Shown: positions 28,701 through 36,826 of the stretch, piece after piece
Layout: each line of letters begins with the position of its first letter
How positions within the stretch are numbered: position 1 is the stretch's first letter
Assembly (NCBI RefSeq): GCF_021869535.1
Contig: NW_026262701.1
Span: forward strand, 50,533,278-50,597,277
Reading direction: 5' to 3'
DNA length: 64,000 nucleotides
Source: Mytilus californianus
Lineage: Eukaryota > Mollusca > Bivalvia > Mytilida > Mytilidae
Notes under the pieces: generated by a model
Databases searched by the model: none
What the model saw: the letters and a program-made list of their open reading frames with translations, nothing else
Told to the model about the DNA's origin: nothing
Translations under genes and position numbers: made by a program

Positions 28701-29280
28701 TATGAGTAACATCCTGGATACCACTAGTTTAGGAGGACCTACCTACCATTACAGAGCACATAGTTTTTGATGAAGTTTTTGTTGCTCAAGCTTCAGTTTT
28801 CTGATAAGTGTTTAATGGATAGTTATTTGTTATTTTTTGTTTTTTTTTCTCATTTTCCATGAATTGTCTGTCCTTTGATTTATGATTTTGTATCCCATAC
28901 TCTGATGTCAAGTTTCTTTATTAAGCATGTTTTTGAAGATATTCTTTTCCTAGTCTTCTGAAATTCTGGTTAGCTGCTGCAATGGGCATCCATGTATTTC
29001 AGTTAAAAACAGAATATGAGGCTCCTCTTCTTCAGTCAAGAGTTCCATGACTCAAGGTAGAAATGTCAATGAATGAAAAAAAAAAATTAGCCTCTAATCA
29101 TTGGCTATTTAAATCTAGAAATGTGTCTCGTTGGGATTTTGATCAATTTTTAATTGTGTAAAACAATTTTGAAAGCTTTTTTTCTATAATCTTTGATTTT
29201 ATTTTCTTTTACAGTGCCTTACTAGATTAGTCTACAAAGAATTAAGAATAGACAGATTATTAGGATGTACTGGAGATTGA
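4664..29280 (+). CDS. SLC37A2: SLC37-type glucose-6-phosphate/phosphate exchanger (3' exons)
   Basis: This is a member of the major facilitator superfamily, SLC37 branch: sugar-phosphate antiporters that exchange glucose-6-phosphate for inorganic phosphate across the endoplasmic reticulum membrane. Fourteen exons join in frame: 4664-4799, 5561-5637, 7145-7311, 12110-12153, 12897-12953, 17434-17703, 20718-20750, 22139-22231, 22823-22913, 23399-23547, 25534-25582, 26792-26944, 28000-28091, 29215-29280 (stop). They give about 491 residues; roughly 150 N-terminal residues are missing. All introns are GT-AG. Family signatures include GWPSVVTCVGNW, GIWNSHTSVGNILGSL, STLFDVGG, NGPYALITTAVSADLGTHK and IDGTGSIG, and the tail reads RLVYKE. 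These match vertebrate SLC37A1 and A2 more closely than A3 or A4; A1 versus A2 cannot be settled here. The acidic and polar cytosolic loop (exons 4-8) is longer than in vertebrates. Confidence 0.9.
4857..5255. repeat. Two tandem copies of a ~180-bp repeat
   Basis: The block starting 'tgtccgctctatatctagag' (4928) recurs at 5099 and includes 'caacaccagagggtgtgtc' (4993, 5160) and 'ggtcaaaggtcaaggtcaaa' in both. It follows a 'gtccgtccctccgtccgtcc' run, as in several bivalve interspersed repeats. It lies within an SLC37 intron. Confidence 0.7.
5561..5637 (+). CDS. SLC37 exon (GWPSVVTCVGNW motif)
   Basis: This is a phase 0 to phase 2 exon of 77 bases after the acceptor ttttgatag. It encodes GLVQSSGWPSVVTCVGNWYG followed by a split Lys codon. 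This is one of the most conserved blocks of SLC37A1/A2. Confidence 0.9.
6090..6680. repeat. Old copy of a mussel interspersed repeat
   Basis: Shares an ordered set of motifs with the better-preserved copy at 34265-34590 ('gtcccaaagtcagaag...gtaatccagtggttgtcattg', then 'ctgctggtttcctcttttgaattgttt'). It is diverged and non-coding. It occupies part of an SLC37 intron. Confidence 0.5.
7145..7311 (+). CDS. SLC37 exon (MGIWNSHTSVGN motif, two helices)
   Basis: The exon starts in phase 2, completing AAA (Lys) with the previous exon, and then reads RGLIMGIWNSHTSVGNILGS. Two hydrophobic helices follow, up to the donor gtaagc at 7312. Family knowledge places this around helices 5 and 6, before the central loop. 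Confidence 0.92.
7778..7966. mobile_element. MITE with 40-bp perfect inverted ends
   Basis: Ends GGGCTATTCCATTAAAATGT at 7778 are repeated in perfect inverse at 7927-7966, with about 40 identical bases per arm and a 109-bp spacer. Flanking TCA occurs at 7775-7777 and 7967-7969, a possible 3-bp target duplication. The identity of the arms suggests a recent insertion or ongoing hairpin-templated repair. Confidence 0.75.
9291..11415. mobile_element. 2.1-kb inverted-end element with TTGGA target duplication
   Basis: CAGGGGTTCAAAT at 9291-9303 is inverted at 11403-11415, and TTGGA flanks both sides (9286-9290, 11416-11420). Further inside, 'ggtccaggacctt' and 'ggtcacggacctt' patterns occur near both ends. 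It encloses a retroelement fragment (9775-10330) and a CCCACCTCCC-rich tract (10850-10940). No transposase was seen, so it appears non-autonomous. Confidence 0.65.
9775..10330 (-). pseudogene. Retroelement 3' end with reverse-transcriptase C-terminal remnant
   Basis: On the - strand 10330 to 10149 reads SNIPAAPAYGVYISQLIRYS and then a YHDFLDRG-LLLTKKLLNQEF segment ending in a stop. I recognise this as the C-terminal part of a reverse-transcriptase protein common in mussel and cnidarian genomes. The remainder to 9775 is its 3' non-coding part. The 5' part is missing, so this is a truncated dead copy. Confidence 0.6.
12110..12153 (+). CDS. SLC37 exon (start of central cytosolic loop)
   Basis: A 44-base exon encoding DPEDVGCDMPDQHGT, matching the HPEDVxC start of the central loop of vertebrate SLC37A2. 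Acceptor ttacag, donor gtaagt at 12154. Confidence 0.85.
12897..12953 (+). CDS. SLC37 exon (central loop, 19 codons)
   Basis: A phase 0-0 exon of 57 bases between ttttacag and gtaagt, encoding a polar stretch (HVVAEHGTNKTVNNEPGEP). It is not conserved in sequence but keeps the frame; it is accepted because of its clean splice sites and position. Confidence 0.7.
13453..14040. repeat. 181-bp tandem array, three full copies and a partial
   Basis: 'agctattccagataactcc' starts at 13453, 13634 and 13815, and a variant at 13996, a constant 181-bp period. Copies are about 95% identical by eye. The last unit breaks off after about 45 bases. No conserved ORF. Located in an SLC37 intron. Confidence 0.85.
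15270..16469. mobile_element. 1.2-kb transposon with ~270-bp inverted ends (Ginger-like candidate)
   Basis: The ends start TGTTGTGTACAAG and end with its inverse. Inverted arms run 15270-15540 and 16201-16469, and TATA flanks both sides (15266-15269, 16470-16473). TGT...ACA ends with 4-bp duplications are the hallmarks of Ginger DNA transposons; because TATA is its own complement, the duplication is ambiguous. The arms are packed with TTGTACAAATTATAATTTG-type palindromes. The interior is a decayed ORF related to integrase proteins (15545-16190). Confidence 0.75.
15545..16190 (+). pseudogene. Broken C-terminal part of an integrase/KRBA2-like transposon protein
   Basis: An ORF from ATG 15545 begins with an acidic region containing about three in-frame copies of a 14-residue SDNSD(S)IIEIGP unit. 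After a frameshift near 15820-15845 the reading continues as IPQYDRAPTDPRNILGV, then past three stops (tga 15945, taa 15975, taa 16083) to SLREAVKMLSKTG and a cysteine cluster (CxCKKQKMLCNSRCHNSLTC). This cysteine-rich tail is known from transposon integrases annotated as KRAB-A domain-containing protein 2-like. The catalytic core is absent, so the element cannot mobilise itself. Confidence 0.6.
17434..17703 (+). CDS. Possible SLC37 exon (long Asn/Ser/Asp-rich loop insert)
   Basis: A 270-base phase 0-0 open segment ends in a good gtaaga donor, but its acceptor is a weak ttttgtaaag. It would add 90 residues rich in N, S, D and T to the cytosolic loop. Vertebrate loops are shorter, so this may be an optional (cassette) exon, or not an exon at all; leaving it out also keeps the frame. 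Confidence 0.5.
17704..20717. other. SLC37 intron with repeats
   Basis: Contains a fragment of the 'gagcatccttgatgaaggt' repeat family (17975-18050), a reverse-oriented tRNA-derived SINE (18065-18334), a short (CA) run at 18729-18744, and from about 19255 to 20340 a non-coding block starting ggtcttaagacc that resembles a long bivalve repeat. No exon was supported. Confidence 0.5.
18065..18334 (-). mobile_element. tRNA-derived SINE
   Basis: Read on the - strand, the head contains an A-box-like TGGCCGAGTGG (18311-18323) and a B-box GTTCGAACCCC (18249-18260), as in Ser/Leu tRNAs. It is followed by the 'ggtttctccgggcactccgg' body and a 'gattgatttttgg'-type tail. Related copies are at 50345-50570 and 61362-61587, and a fragment is at 26990-27095. 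Confidence 0.75.
20718..20750 (+). CDS. SLC37 micro-exon (acidic, 11 codons)
   Basis: A 33-base phase 0-0 exon between tctaatag and gtaaaa encoding SSEDGDDLYHE. The acidic composition suits the end of the cytosolic loop. Support is splice sites, frame and position only. Confidence 0.6.
21770..21882. mobile_element. 113-bp hairpin MITE with 9-bp direct repeats
   Basis: Near-perfect inverted arms of about 54 bp (tagctgcggaacc... / ...ggttcctcagcta) leave almost no loop. GGTTGGTAA flanks both sides (21761-21769, 21883-21891). Long arms with a 9-bp target duplication suit a Mutator-like MITE. As RNA it would fold into a long stem. Confidence 0.75.
22139..22231 (+). CDS. SLC37 exon (end of loop, start of second helix bundle)
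   Basis: A phase 0-0 exon of 93 bases, ending in KPITIWGAFFIP before gtaagt. In vertebrate SLC37A2 the equivalent residues lead directly into GVVEFSLC, and the next exon here begins GVAEFSLC. Confidence 0.88.
22823..22913 (+). CDS. SLC37 exon (GVAEFSLC, helix 7)
   Basis: Encodes GVAEFSLCLFCAKLVSYTFL and then FWLPNYIEHT, a near match to vertebrate SLC37A2 helix 7. Acceptor attacag, donor gtaagc, ending in phase 1. Confidence 0.93.
22948..23136 (+). mobile_element. Mussel interspersed repeat ('gtgtcaaagagacaacaacc' family)
   Basis: A longer copy of the repeat seen at 867-926 and, reversed, at 28650-28706. It runs through 'gagaaactcccgcacccgga' and 'tgataatggacgtcacac'. It is recognised as one of the commonest Mytilus repeats. 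Its class is unclear and no ORF was seen. Confidence 0.65.
23399..23547 (+). CDS. SLC37 exon (STLFDVGG motif, helix 8)
   Basis: A 149-base exon encoding DVSTLFDVGGIVGGIAAGLI and GRATTCAVMLVLAAPV. The STLFDVGG-GG-AG-SD-GRATT pattern is diagnostic of SLC37A1/A2. Donor gtaagt at 23548. Confidence 0.94.
24161..24670. repeat. 160-bp tandem array
   Basis: The unit starting ctttaaccgttctagagt recurs at 24161, 24321, 24481 and 24640, a 159-160-bp period. The first two units are most alike and the third and fourth more diverged. Flanks lead into another repeat at 24688. Located in an SLC37 intron. Confidence 0.8.
24688..25077. repeat. Repeat bounded by inverted gcgggggcat
   Basis: GCGGGGGCAT at 24688-24697 and its exact inverse ATGCCCCCGC at 25068-25077 bracket a non-coding segment with a perfect palindrome tgtccacatgtggaca (24703-24718). 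Related 'gggggcatca' ends occur at 14080 and 14174. It may also be two abutting copies of one repeat. Confidence 0.45.
25534..25582 (+). CDS. SLC37 exon (short, 16 codons)
   Basis: A 49-base exon encoding MYIYNLYGSLSLAHSI and the first base of a Gly codon. It corresponds to the variable loop and helix start after AAPM in vertebrates. Donor gtaatt. Confidence 0.8.
25747..26663. mobile_element. Inverted-repeat element of about 0.9 kb
   Basis: GTGACTGTAAT (25747-25757) is inverted at 26653-26663, and 'gtaatattttttctgtctat' (25753-25772) is inverted with one mismatch at 26573-26592. Inside is a 19-bp perfect hairpin (25785-25803 / 25834-25852) and a region dense in gaattcg/gcgaatt motifs. The arms are not symmetric, so boundaries are uncertain. 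No transposase was seen. Confidence 0.5.
26792..26944 (+). CDS. SLC37 exon (NGPYALITTAVSADLGTHK motif)
   Basis: Encodes the most conserved C-terminal block: GTLVNGPYALITTAVSADLG followed by THK, then TVTAVIDGTGSIG. It is 153 bases long and starts and ends within Gly codons. Confidence 0.95.
26990..27095 (-). mobile_element. Eroded SINE fragment
   Basis: 'taacaccactttcagcaacc...ttattggtcaaggaagccagagg' is a decayed version of the SINE body at 18085-18185. The tRNA-like head is missing. Confidence 0.5.
27517..27575 (+). pseudogene. Degenerate copy of the next SLC37 exon
   Basis: The sequence tttttacaaggactgctgcc and the following 'ctattataagctgga' resemble the acceptor and first 40 bases of the exon at 28000, with small indels. 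The copy has no usable frame. It looks like a decayed local duplication of the exon. A second, shorter echo is at 27941-27961. Confidence 0.45.
27941..27961 (+). pseudogene. Duplicated splice-acceptor fragment of SLC37 exon
   Basis: 'ttacaggtactgccattggt' repeats the acceptor and first bases of the true exon ('aacaggtgctgccattggt', 27995-28013) 54 bp upstream of it. Use of this acceptor would run into an in-frame taa at 27969, so it is probably a decoy. Confidence 0.5.
28000..28091 (+). CDS. SLC37 exon (GPLLAGLIPVWNDVF, helix 11-12)
   Basis: Encodes AAIGPLLAGLIPVWNDVFIM and a Leu/Ile-rich helix. Acceptor attaacag, donor gtaagt at 28092. It matches the GAALGPLLAGLI block of vertebrate SLC37A2. 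Confidence 0.92.
28290..28560. repeat. Bivalve interspersed repeat ('gtccgttcgtccgtctgtcc')
   Basis: Opens with the GTCCGT-rich run and closes with 'gcgagtggggcatccatgta' and 'ctatggacacattcttgttt'. I recognise this as a common molluscan repeat. Non-coding, in the last SLC37 intron. Confidence 0.55.
28650..28706 (-). mobile_element. Fragment of the 'gtgtcaaagagacaacaacc' repeat, reversed
   Basis: The complement reads 'tagaaacagggaatgtgtca' and 'aacagacaacaacataacc', matching the repeat at 22948-23136. A short fragment only. Confidence 0.55.
29215..29280 (+). CDS. SLC37 last exon and stop
   Basis: Encodes CLTRLVYKELRIDRLLGCTG and D before TGA (29278-29280). RLVYKE is the expected C-terminal motif. 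Candidate poly(A) signals AATAAA occur at 29551 and 29716, implying a 3' UTR of about 300-450 bases. Confidence 0.9.
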   Translation, partial: CLTRLVYKELRIDRLLGCTGD

Positions 29281-31839
29281 TGTTGCCATGACAACTGGAG
29301 AATTTTGTGACATTATCAAAATCAATAGTCTGTGGTCATATTGACTGGTCTTTGATTTAGTCCCAATAGAAATTTCCTATACTCATTATCTATATCTGTC
29401 TCAATGTTGAAATTATAGTCCCATTTTGGATTCATGCAAAATTTCATGGAAAGAAGATGGAGTAATCACCCCTATGTATTTTCTATAGATTTGTAGCTGT
29501 TAAAATGAAAAATCAGAAGTAAGTTTCTGTATTCTTAACAAAATAGAAATAATAAAAGGCCTTAAAACCTCCTGCATGTTTCTTAGATGGAGAGAAAATG
29601 TGTGATATCCTACAGTATAAGCCATACATGAACATGTGTCAACCTAATTTCTTGCAGTTGGTCATTATGCATTGAATTTAATCAATTGTTTACAAAAATT
29701 GTATAAGTTACAAGTAATAAATTTTACATTGCTGAGGTAAAACAAACTTGATTGTTTTAATGTTGCCTATATATTAACTAAAGTTTCATTTGAGTAATTT
29801 TTGGTACAACACCTTGCTTTTTGGGTTGGGTGTGTATTTGGGGGGACTGCTCTTTTATAGATGTAGTACAGATTTGACAATCTGGTAGAAAATTGGTTGA
29901 CATATGTTCCATTTATGCTATTAGTATTTTTGTCAGTACTTATTAGTTACTTTTTCAGCTTAAATATATAATAAAGGTGAAGGTCAGTTATTAAATTCAG
30001 GTTGAATTAATATAAACAAAATTAAAAATTTTAAGAATCAATGAATAAGCTATAGGCATAAAGTTATTAATCTTAATTGTCTTTAATTATTATCTTTATA
30101 TTGTGAATTCATTATTATTCATGGGGTTCTAAATTTTGTGTTTTTCAATGGTATGCCAATTTAATTTTTTTCTCAAAATACAAGATCCTGTTGGCTTGTA
30201 TGCAGAATTTTCCGAAACCACGAAGGCAAGTATCCATGAAAATATATTTTTTTCTCAATCCACAAAAATTGGTGCCAATGAAAATAATAGAATCCAAAAT
30301 ATAATAAAATTGCATAGATTAGAATTCAAATATATTTTAGAAAATTTTGGAAAATGTTTAGTATAGAGCTTGTATGAATCAGTCGATTATGTTAATTGAC
30401 TTAATAAAAAAAAGGAAAAGATATGTAAAAGCTATTATATGGCTATTAGATTTACAAAATGTGAAATTCTTAGGGAATAAGAAATATACATCTATTCAAA
30501 AAGCGCCACATTTATGTGAGTTACAACGGAATTAAGCAATTCTTGCCAACACACCTGAATTCCGGAATGAATTTAGATTGATAAATCAGTTTTGGTGGAA
30601 GCTAGCCATAACAAAAATCTGACCAATAATCATATTTAATTGACAATTACACCTTACATAGAAGCATGAATTGTTGCTCTGCAAGAACTTTTCTCTGACC
30701 AGAACAATTTCCCCTATAACATTCCACTAAGAATAAGGTCTTCTTATTCCCTCTGTCTTTCAGATGACAATCAAATGTTGTATTTTTTCGTGATGTATGA
30801 AATTGCTTTGTTATCTGCCACTTTATTCAGAATTTGTTTTGGAGTTTTTCAGATATTGGTCCAACTTTAGGACAGTGGAAGATTTAGGGGGTATACAGGG
30901 TGTTTCCCCTCTCCCCCATTGATCTGAAAAAATAAAGTTTGTTAAAGGTGAAAGTGTTTTGGCTATATTTACCATTTTTGACAATTATGCCTTCTCCCTT
31001 TTATTCAGACCCTTGATCCACCCCTGCTTTAGGATGTGTCCTAAACAATACAAGAGAAAAACTTAAATATTATAAAAGAAGCTTTGGTTGCAGAGGACTA
31101 GTAAAATTCAGATTTTGAGTAAGGGTTTGTAAATCCTGGTAAAGTATAATTATATCATCTTTCACAAATTTTCACTTCAACTTATTCACAACCTTTGAAA
31201 CCCAGCAGTAACCTTTGCACCAAATAAGGACCTCTATGAATTAATTACAGAAACATACAGGAAAAAAAGATGAAACATGTAAAATTTATATTTCATCAGC
31301 TATTGAAAAATATTCTTAATTTAATAGCAAAAGCCTGTTTTCACAAGCCACAAAAAGATTACAATTTCAATGTGTAGTTTATGAAAGTAAAAAATATGAA
31401 TTTGATTTAGGTACAGACTCTATCTAGAATAGGGATTCTTAAATTGGCATTAGAAACCCTAATGCTTATTGGCAAACATTGTTTTTCTGTAACACAATAT
31501 ATTGACAATAAATGATTGTTAACTCTATAAAGGAATTAAAACATAATTGTGATTTTTTTTGCTGTGTGATTTAGGTAGATACATTAAAATGACCTCTAGC
31601 CTAATCTGAAGAAAAGAATAGAAAAAAATAACCAACATAAGGAAAATTAATGGAAGTGTGATTGGTGGCACAGCTTGATTTATAGATTTATTTTTTAATT
31701 CTCAATGTTTAGTGACAAATATTGCATGCATATTCAGGACAACAACATGTACATGTTATATGAAGATACTCTGATTTGTAATAGAGAGATGAGCTTTGTC
31801 TGTTTTTGAATGAGCTAGCTTGCAGGATAACACTTGCAA

Positions 31840-32000
31840 GAAGCCAATCAGACAACTATCCACATATCACCAATGGACGAGGATGTCAACATCTACAGGT
31901 CTCTGTGCAGCTTTCAATACTTAGCAAAACCCATACTATATAGTCAGCTATAAAGGGCCCCCAGCATGAAAAAACTTGTAAAAACAAGACAGAAGGATAA
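31840..32000. repeat. Mussel interspersed repeat fragment
   Basis: Contains 'aacatctacaggtctctgtg', 'cagctttcaatacttagcaa' and 'gtcagctataaagggccccc', which I recognise as part of a widespread Mytilus repeat. Non-coding. Confidence 0.45.
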
Positions 32001-32379
32001 GTTGTAGAACACTTACAAGAAGCCAAGATGAAACAACATTTGATGTTGTTTTTTTTTGTGCTGTTCAGTTAGCCAATACAATATGGGACTTTCAAATTTT
32101 CAGAGGATGCTTTATTAGGCTGTGATGGCATTATGCTATGATTACTATATGTCTACTATTTGACTAAATGTGGATCCTAGGACTATTGTATTGGCAATAT
32201 ACTGTCAATATATTATGTCCCAGGTGGAACCCACAGCCTTGAATAAAGAATAATTTACAATTTCAATCTTTTGTTTAGCATTTACATCATACCACTACCA
32301 AATTGTTGTCTGCTGGTACGAACACAGAACACTGCAAGTACTCTAATCCCGGACACAGCTGTATTTTTCACCTTTTTAT

Positions 32380-32960
32380 TAGCTCACCTGGTCCACAGGG
32401 CCAAGTGAGATATTATCATCACTTGGTATCTGTCGTAGGTCTAAGTATGTTAACTTTTACAAAAATCTCTGCAACCGCAGGACCTATTGGAACTAAACTT
32501 GACCAAAATTATCCTTAGGGTATCTAGTTAAAAAAATGTATCCGATGAGTTAACCTGCCTACCAACATGGCCACCATGTTTAAAAATAGTGGTAAAAAGA
32601 ATTGTCTAACTGTCATAGATATAGAAATTCTGGCAAGGTAGAAATCTTCAGAATATCAATATCTACCTATTGTCTATTTTTAACAAAATTGTAAGAAAAC
32701 ACATAATAGGAGTTATTGCCCTTGAATAACGTTTTCTACCATTTTTTCGCTTTTGTCTATCATCTTGACAACTATGATAGAAAGAGAGAAACTTCAAATA
32801 TCTATAAAAATTTAGTATGACAAGATCTACAAATAAGTCAAAATGCCGAAATTGTCAGTCGAGTCCTTATATGAGTTATTGCCCGTTTGTGATGACTTTT
32901 AATAATTTAATTCGTTTTTGGCTACAATCCAACAAGAATGGATAAAGAGAAACAGTTATT
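32380..32960. repeat. 'agctcacctggtcc' interspersed repeat
   Basis: Starts 'agctcacctggtccacaggg' and continues with 'gagatattatcatcacttgg', the typical start of a molluscan repeat with a gtcgt-rich segment. The body contains spaced 'gagttattgcc' motifs (32710, 32874). Non-coding. Confidence 0.55.
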
Positions 32961-34264
32961 TTCAAACATATATATCTTTGAACATATTATATAATTGACA
33001 TAATGGTATTTCATCCAGTTTGCATAATAATTAATGACTACCATTAGCTTTGCAACAGTCTTGTCTACACATTATGTCGAGCTCTATATCGTCCAGAGTC
33101 TATATAGTTGTGAATACATTTTACAGAAACAATCAAAGGTCTGCCATTATGAAAGCCGCATTTCACATTTAACAATTAATTCTGCTTTATACATGTCGGA
33201 GACTAAGGCTCTATAAAACCTGGTTAAACAATTTAAAATTGGATGTGCACGATCAGTAATATGACAATAGTTACGCCGTTTTTCAGTGTGTTGGTTAGGT
33301 GTCGTTTCCTCAGTGAAAATTCCATCAAATTTTGTCTTGGCATTTTGAAGTTAACTGTGATTAAATGTCAATTGATTCTCTATTCCCATAAGGTGTATCG
33401 AAAAGGAGTAGTAAGACTTGAATTCTAGCTCATATTTGACTGAAACTATTTGGCTATATTAACTTTCCTTTGATATATCGAAAAATGTGATAGTCAAATG
33501 AGATTTGCCTGGTTTTTTCTCGCAGGGTTAATTTCAAAAAGACATTGAATTTTTATTAAATTTTTGACTTCATTGGGGGAATTTGTAAGGCTCTGATAAC
33601 GCTGTCATATTTATGGAACCTTATTAATTAATATATTAATTCTGCCCTTTTGATGGACTGTTTAATGATTTTCCGAGAAATGAAATGACAAGACATTCCA
33701 AACAAAACAAGTTCTATCCAAATTTATATCGTGTATTTTTCTTATATTATTGATGGCGATTACTAAAGCAAACACAATTAGCAGTCTTTTATAAAAATTG
33801 TCTGCAAAGTAATGCACACATGATGTAGATCTAAAATAACATTTTTATTTTATGAGTGTTTTGATTTCTTGATGATTTAATCAACTAGCGATGCTGAGGA
33901 AGTGGATAAACTAGAAGAAAATGAACAAGCAATTGTTGTCTCATTGACAATCATACCACACCTTCTTTTTTTTATAATAAAAATCATATTATTGTTTCTA
34001 CACCATCACTAAGAAGAATATGATTCAAAAGATTGGGAGTTAAAAGTCTTATGGTTTCATGCTTTGAAACCGAGATCACAACGAAGTCGTTTAAATGTAA
34101 ATTACAGTAAACACATTGCACAATGGGAATTAGATATTCACACGAACTTATTTCAACGAGTTTTAAATAAACGTTATAAATGCAGTTAAGCCATTTCAAT
34201 TGATATTTTATTGTGTGTCTTTTTATATTGTAATGTTATACCACTGTTTCAGGTTAGAGTGAAG

Positions 34265-34590
34265 GTTGGCACCTGTATAAACGTTTAAACCCGCTGCATT
34301 TTTATGCACCTGTCCTAAGTCAGGAGGCTGTTGTTCAGTGGTTGTCATTTGTTGGCGTGGTTCATAAGTGATTCTCGTTCTTGTTTTTTATATAGATTAT
34401 GCCGTTGGTTTTCCTGTTTGAATTGTTTTACACTAGTCTTTTGGGGGCTCTTTATAGCTTGCTGTTCAGTGTGAGCCAAGGTTCGTGTTGAAGGCCGTAC
34501 TTTGACCTATAATTGTTTACTTTCTACACATTGTGACTTGGATGGATAGTTGTCTCATTGGCATTCATACCACATCTTCTTATTTATATT
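34265..34590. repeat. Mussel repeat ending 'gtctcattggcattcatacc'
   Basis: Contains in order 'cacctgtcctaagtcaggag', 'cagtggttgtcatttgttgg', 'ggttttcctgtttgaattgt', 'gtgttgaaggccgtactttg' and 'gttgtctcattggcattcat'. This is the best-preserved copy in the window of a family also seen at 6090-6680, 7985-8020, 14840-14940 and 33935-33975. Confidence 0.65.
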
Positions 34591-36117
34591 AAAGATGTAT
34601 GCATAATCAAGATTTTCATATTTGTTTTATGTAGTGGATTTGTACTGAAAAATCGCACAGATTGCTAAATACATATGTATGAGATAAAAGTAACAATACA
34701 GTATGTTTAAATATAAACTTGACTATAATAGAATAAATTACCAGTAATGTATCATAGATGTATAAACATTTAAAGCAACAATAAATTGACCTTGGCAGTA
34801 TACCAATACAATAAAAATGGATATCAAAAATGTTAAGCTTATTCTTCTCCATAAGAGGCACATGTAGTATAGTCGAGCAGCGATGCAAACTAAATTTAAC
34901 TGCTTACCATTCGGGGTACAAAAGTACCCTCGTTTTTGCACCCAAGAAGAGAGCGTGTAATAAAACACCAAGCCGTATATGTCAAACACTTTGCTAAGAC
35001 CTATATGATTATCATAAACGTAAAATACGACAAGAAACTTAATGTAGTTTAATTGATTATGACACATGTTTGAATACGTAAAATTAATAATAATTCTTCA
35101 TTGTCATTTAAGTAAACATCACTGTGGGTATAGTGTCCGGTGGAGATCGTGTTTTTTCGAGTGAATCGGTCCACTTTTTTCGAGTGTAGATCGGGTTTTT
35201 TCGAGTGATAAAACATGCGATCCGATCAATTAAGTGCTATTTCGTAATTATGATAGATTAATGACCGTCCATGTTATTTTGCAAACAAGTTTTGAGCACA
35301 AAAGACTAACAATTTCGTTGTATTTAACCTAAAATTCATTGCATGCTGACTTTGTTTTTATAGTCAATAATATTTTATGATTGATATTATATTACAGTGT
35401 CGAAAAAACATAGGAGCAAGAAAACTAAAGAAAAGGAGTAAACCATCAGAAAAATTCACTATAAACCCAAATATTCTACTAAAAGATGCCCCCCACCCCC
35501 CAATAAAAATTAATAAATTACAATAACATTTGGAATATCAAATAAAAAAATAAAAACAGCATAATTTTATGCTATATGACTAAAAGGACCTAAAAATTAA
35601 AAATTAGCCAAATCCATCTAAGGTCAACTTTGCCTGATGGAGTTGAAACCTTAGCCTCTTTATGATTTTTAAACTTATAAACGGACAATTCTAAATGATT
35701 CATTGTTGGTTGCTTAACGTCCAGTGGCAAAATGTGTCATGTATGTTCCGGATGAGATTGTCACTGAAAATGAGAGTATATTGGATATGGACAAAAAATT
35801 CCAAAACATTTTGCCAAAATTATGGAAATTAAAATTTTTGAAATAATAATAATAATAATAATAATAAAATTAGATTAAATTTCAATAAAAAAAAAACCCC
35901 AAGTGAAGAAAAAAAATTCTCCAATATTCTACAAATAATAAAAATTTTCAAATTTTCAACAAGTAAAAAAAAAAGAAAGATAATATTTGACAATACACAG
36001 CAACTTCGGTGTTGAAAGATGTGCAGTGGAAGTTGGTCATAAGATTTTTTTTCAATTTTATTCCCGGGAATAAAACAAAGTAAACGAACGCTAAGTAAGG
36101 AATAAATTCGTTATTTT

Positions 36118-36240
36118 GGTGCAATCAGGGGTGTACGGAATTTTACATCGGTGTTGAAAATGCATACGACCTTCGGCTGCGCCTCAGGGTGTATAGATTT
36201 TCAACACTGGTGTAAAATTCTGTACACTTCTGATTACACC
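36118..36240. repeat. Long hairpin with ~50-bp arms
   Basis: The left arm 'ggtgcaatcaggggtgtacg' onwards is inverted in the right arm ending 'tgattacacc' (36240), with about 85% pairing and a GC-rich loop (ccttcggctgcgcctcaggg). It is a likely small foldback element nested in the 35120-37470 element. Confidence 0.6.
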
Positions 36241-36704
36241 AAGATAGCTAATGTTTCCATCAAGACAAATAGTAAATGAAACATTTAGGATATATTTTCT
36301 GTAAAAAAAAACCACATTTACCCGCTTTACACTCTATGTGTACGTTCGTCTCAGTCCAACATGTCTAAGCTCACATAAAGATTGTTTACGTCACGAAATA
36401 TTTACTGTATAAAATCCATTTCGGTACACTAACATGAAGATTTCAGAATGCAAATGAACGATGACTTTTTTGAAATGCACGTGTTAATACAGCAATAATT
36501 ACATTACATGTATGTTTCATAATAATACGTTATTTTGATTGGCTAACAGCAATCTCGCGTCATTCTGAAATTAACCTTAATTTCAAAATGAAATGTAACA
36601 TTCATGATGACACGAGCTTCCACAATAAAGTGCACAGGTAAATAAAAGAAAAACTTGATAGAAATCGTGTTTTCATGATCCTAGCAAAAAAATGTAATTA
36701 TAAG

Positions 36705-36826
36705 TATTGAATTCTTCTTTTAGTAATTTTATAGGGTTGTAAAAGCGTTGACCTTGCTTTATACAAAATGTACTTCGGTCAACGCTTTTACACCCCAATA
36801 AATTTACAAAAAGAAGCATTGAATTC
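36705..36826. repeat. Second hairpin, ~48-bp arms
   Basis: 'tgtaaaagcgttgacc' (36736-36751) is inverted at 36778-36793, and the arms extend outward to 'gaattcttctttt' and 'aaaagaagcattgaattc'. The loop is about 25 bp. Probably another small foldback element. Confidence 0.6.

Noticed and set aside
30136-30366. 76-codon frame after SLC37
   Set aside because: Composition and 'ccacgaaggcaagtatccatg' context suggest a repeat fragment; no start context, splice or domain support.
33034-33428. Two consecutive 60-codon + strand frames
   Set aside because: No conserved motif, no splice linkage, no similarity recognised.
34616-35067. Reverse-strand frames of 90-109 codons
   Set aside because: Hydrophobic AT-rich frames with no motif and adjacent to repeats; treated as chance.
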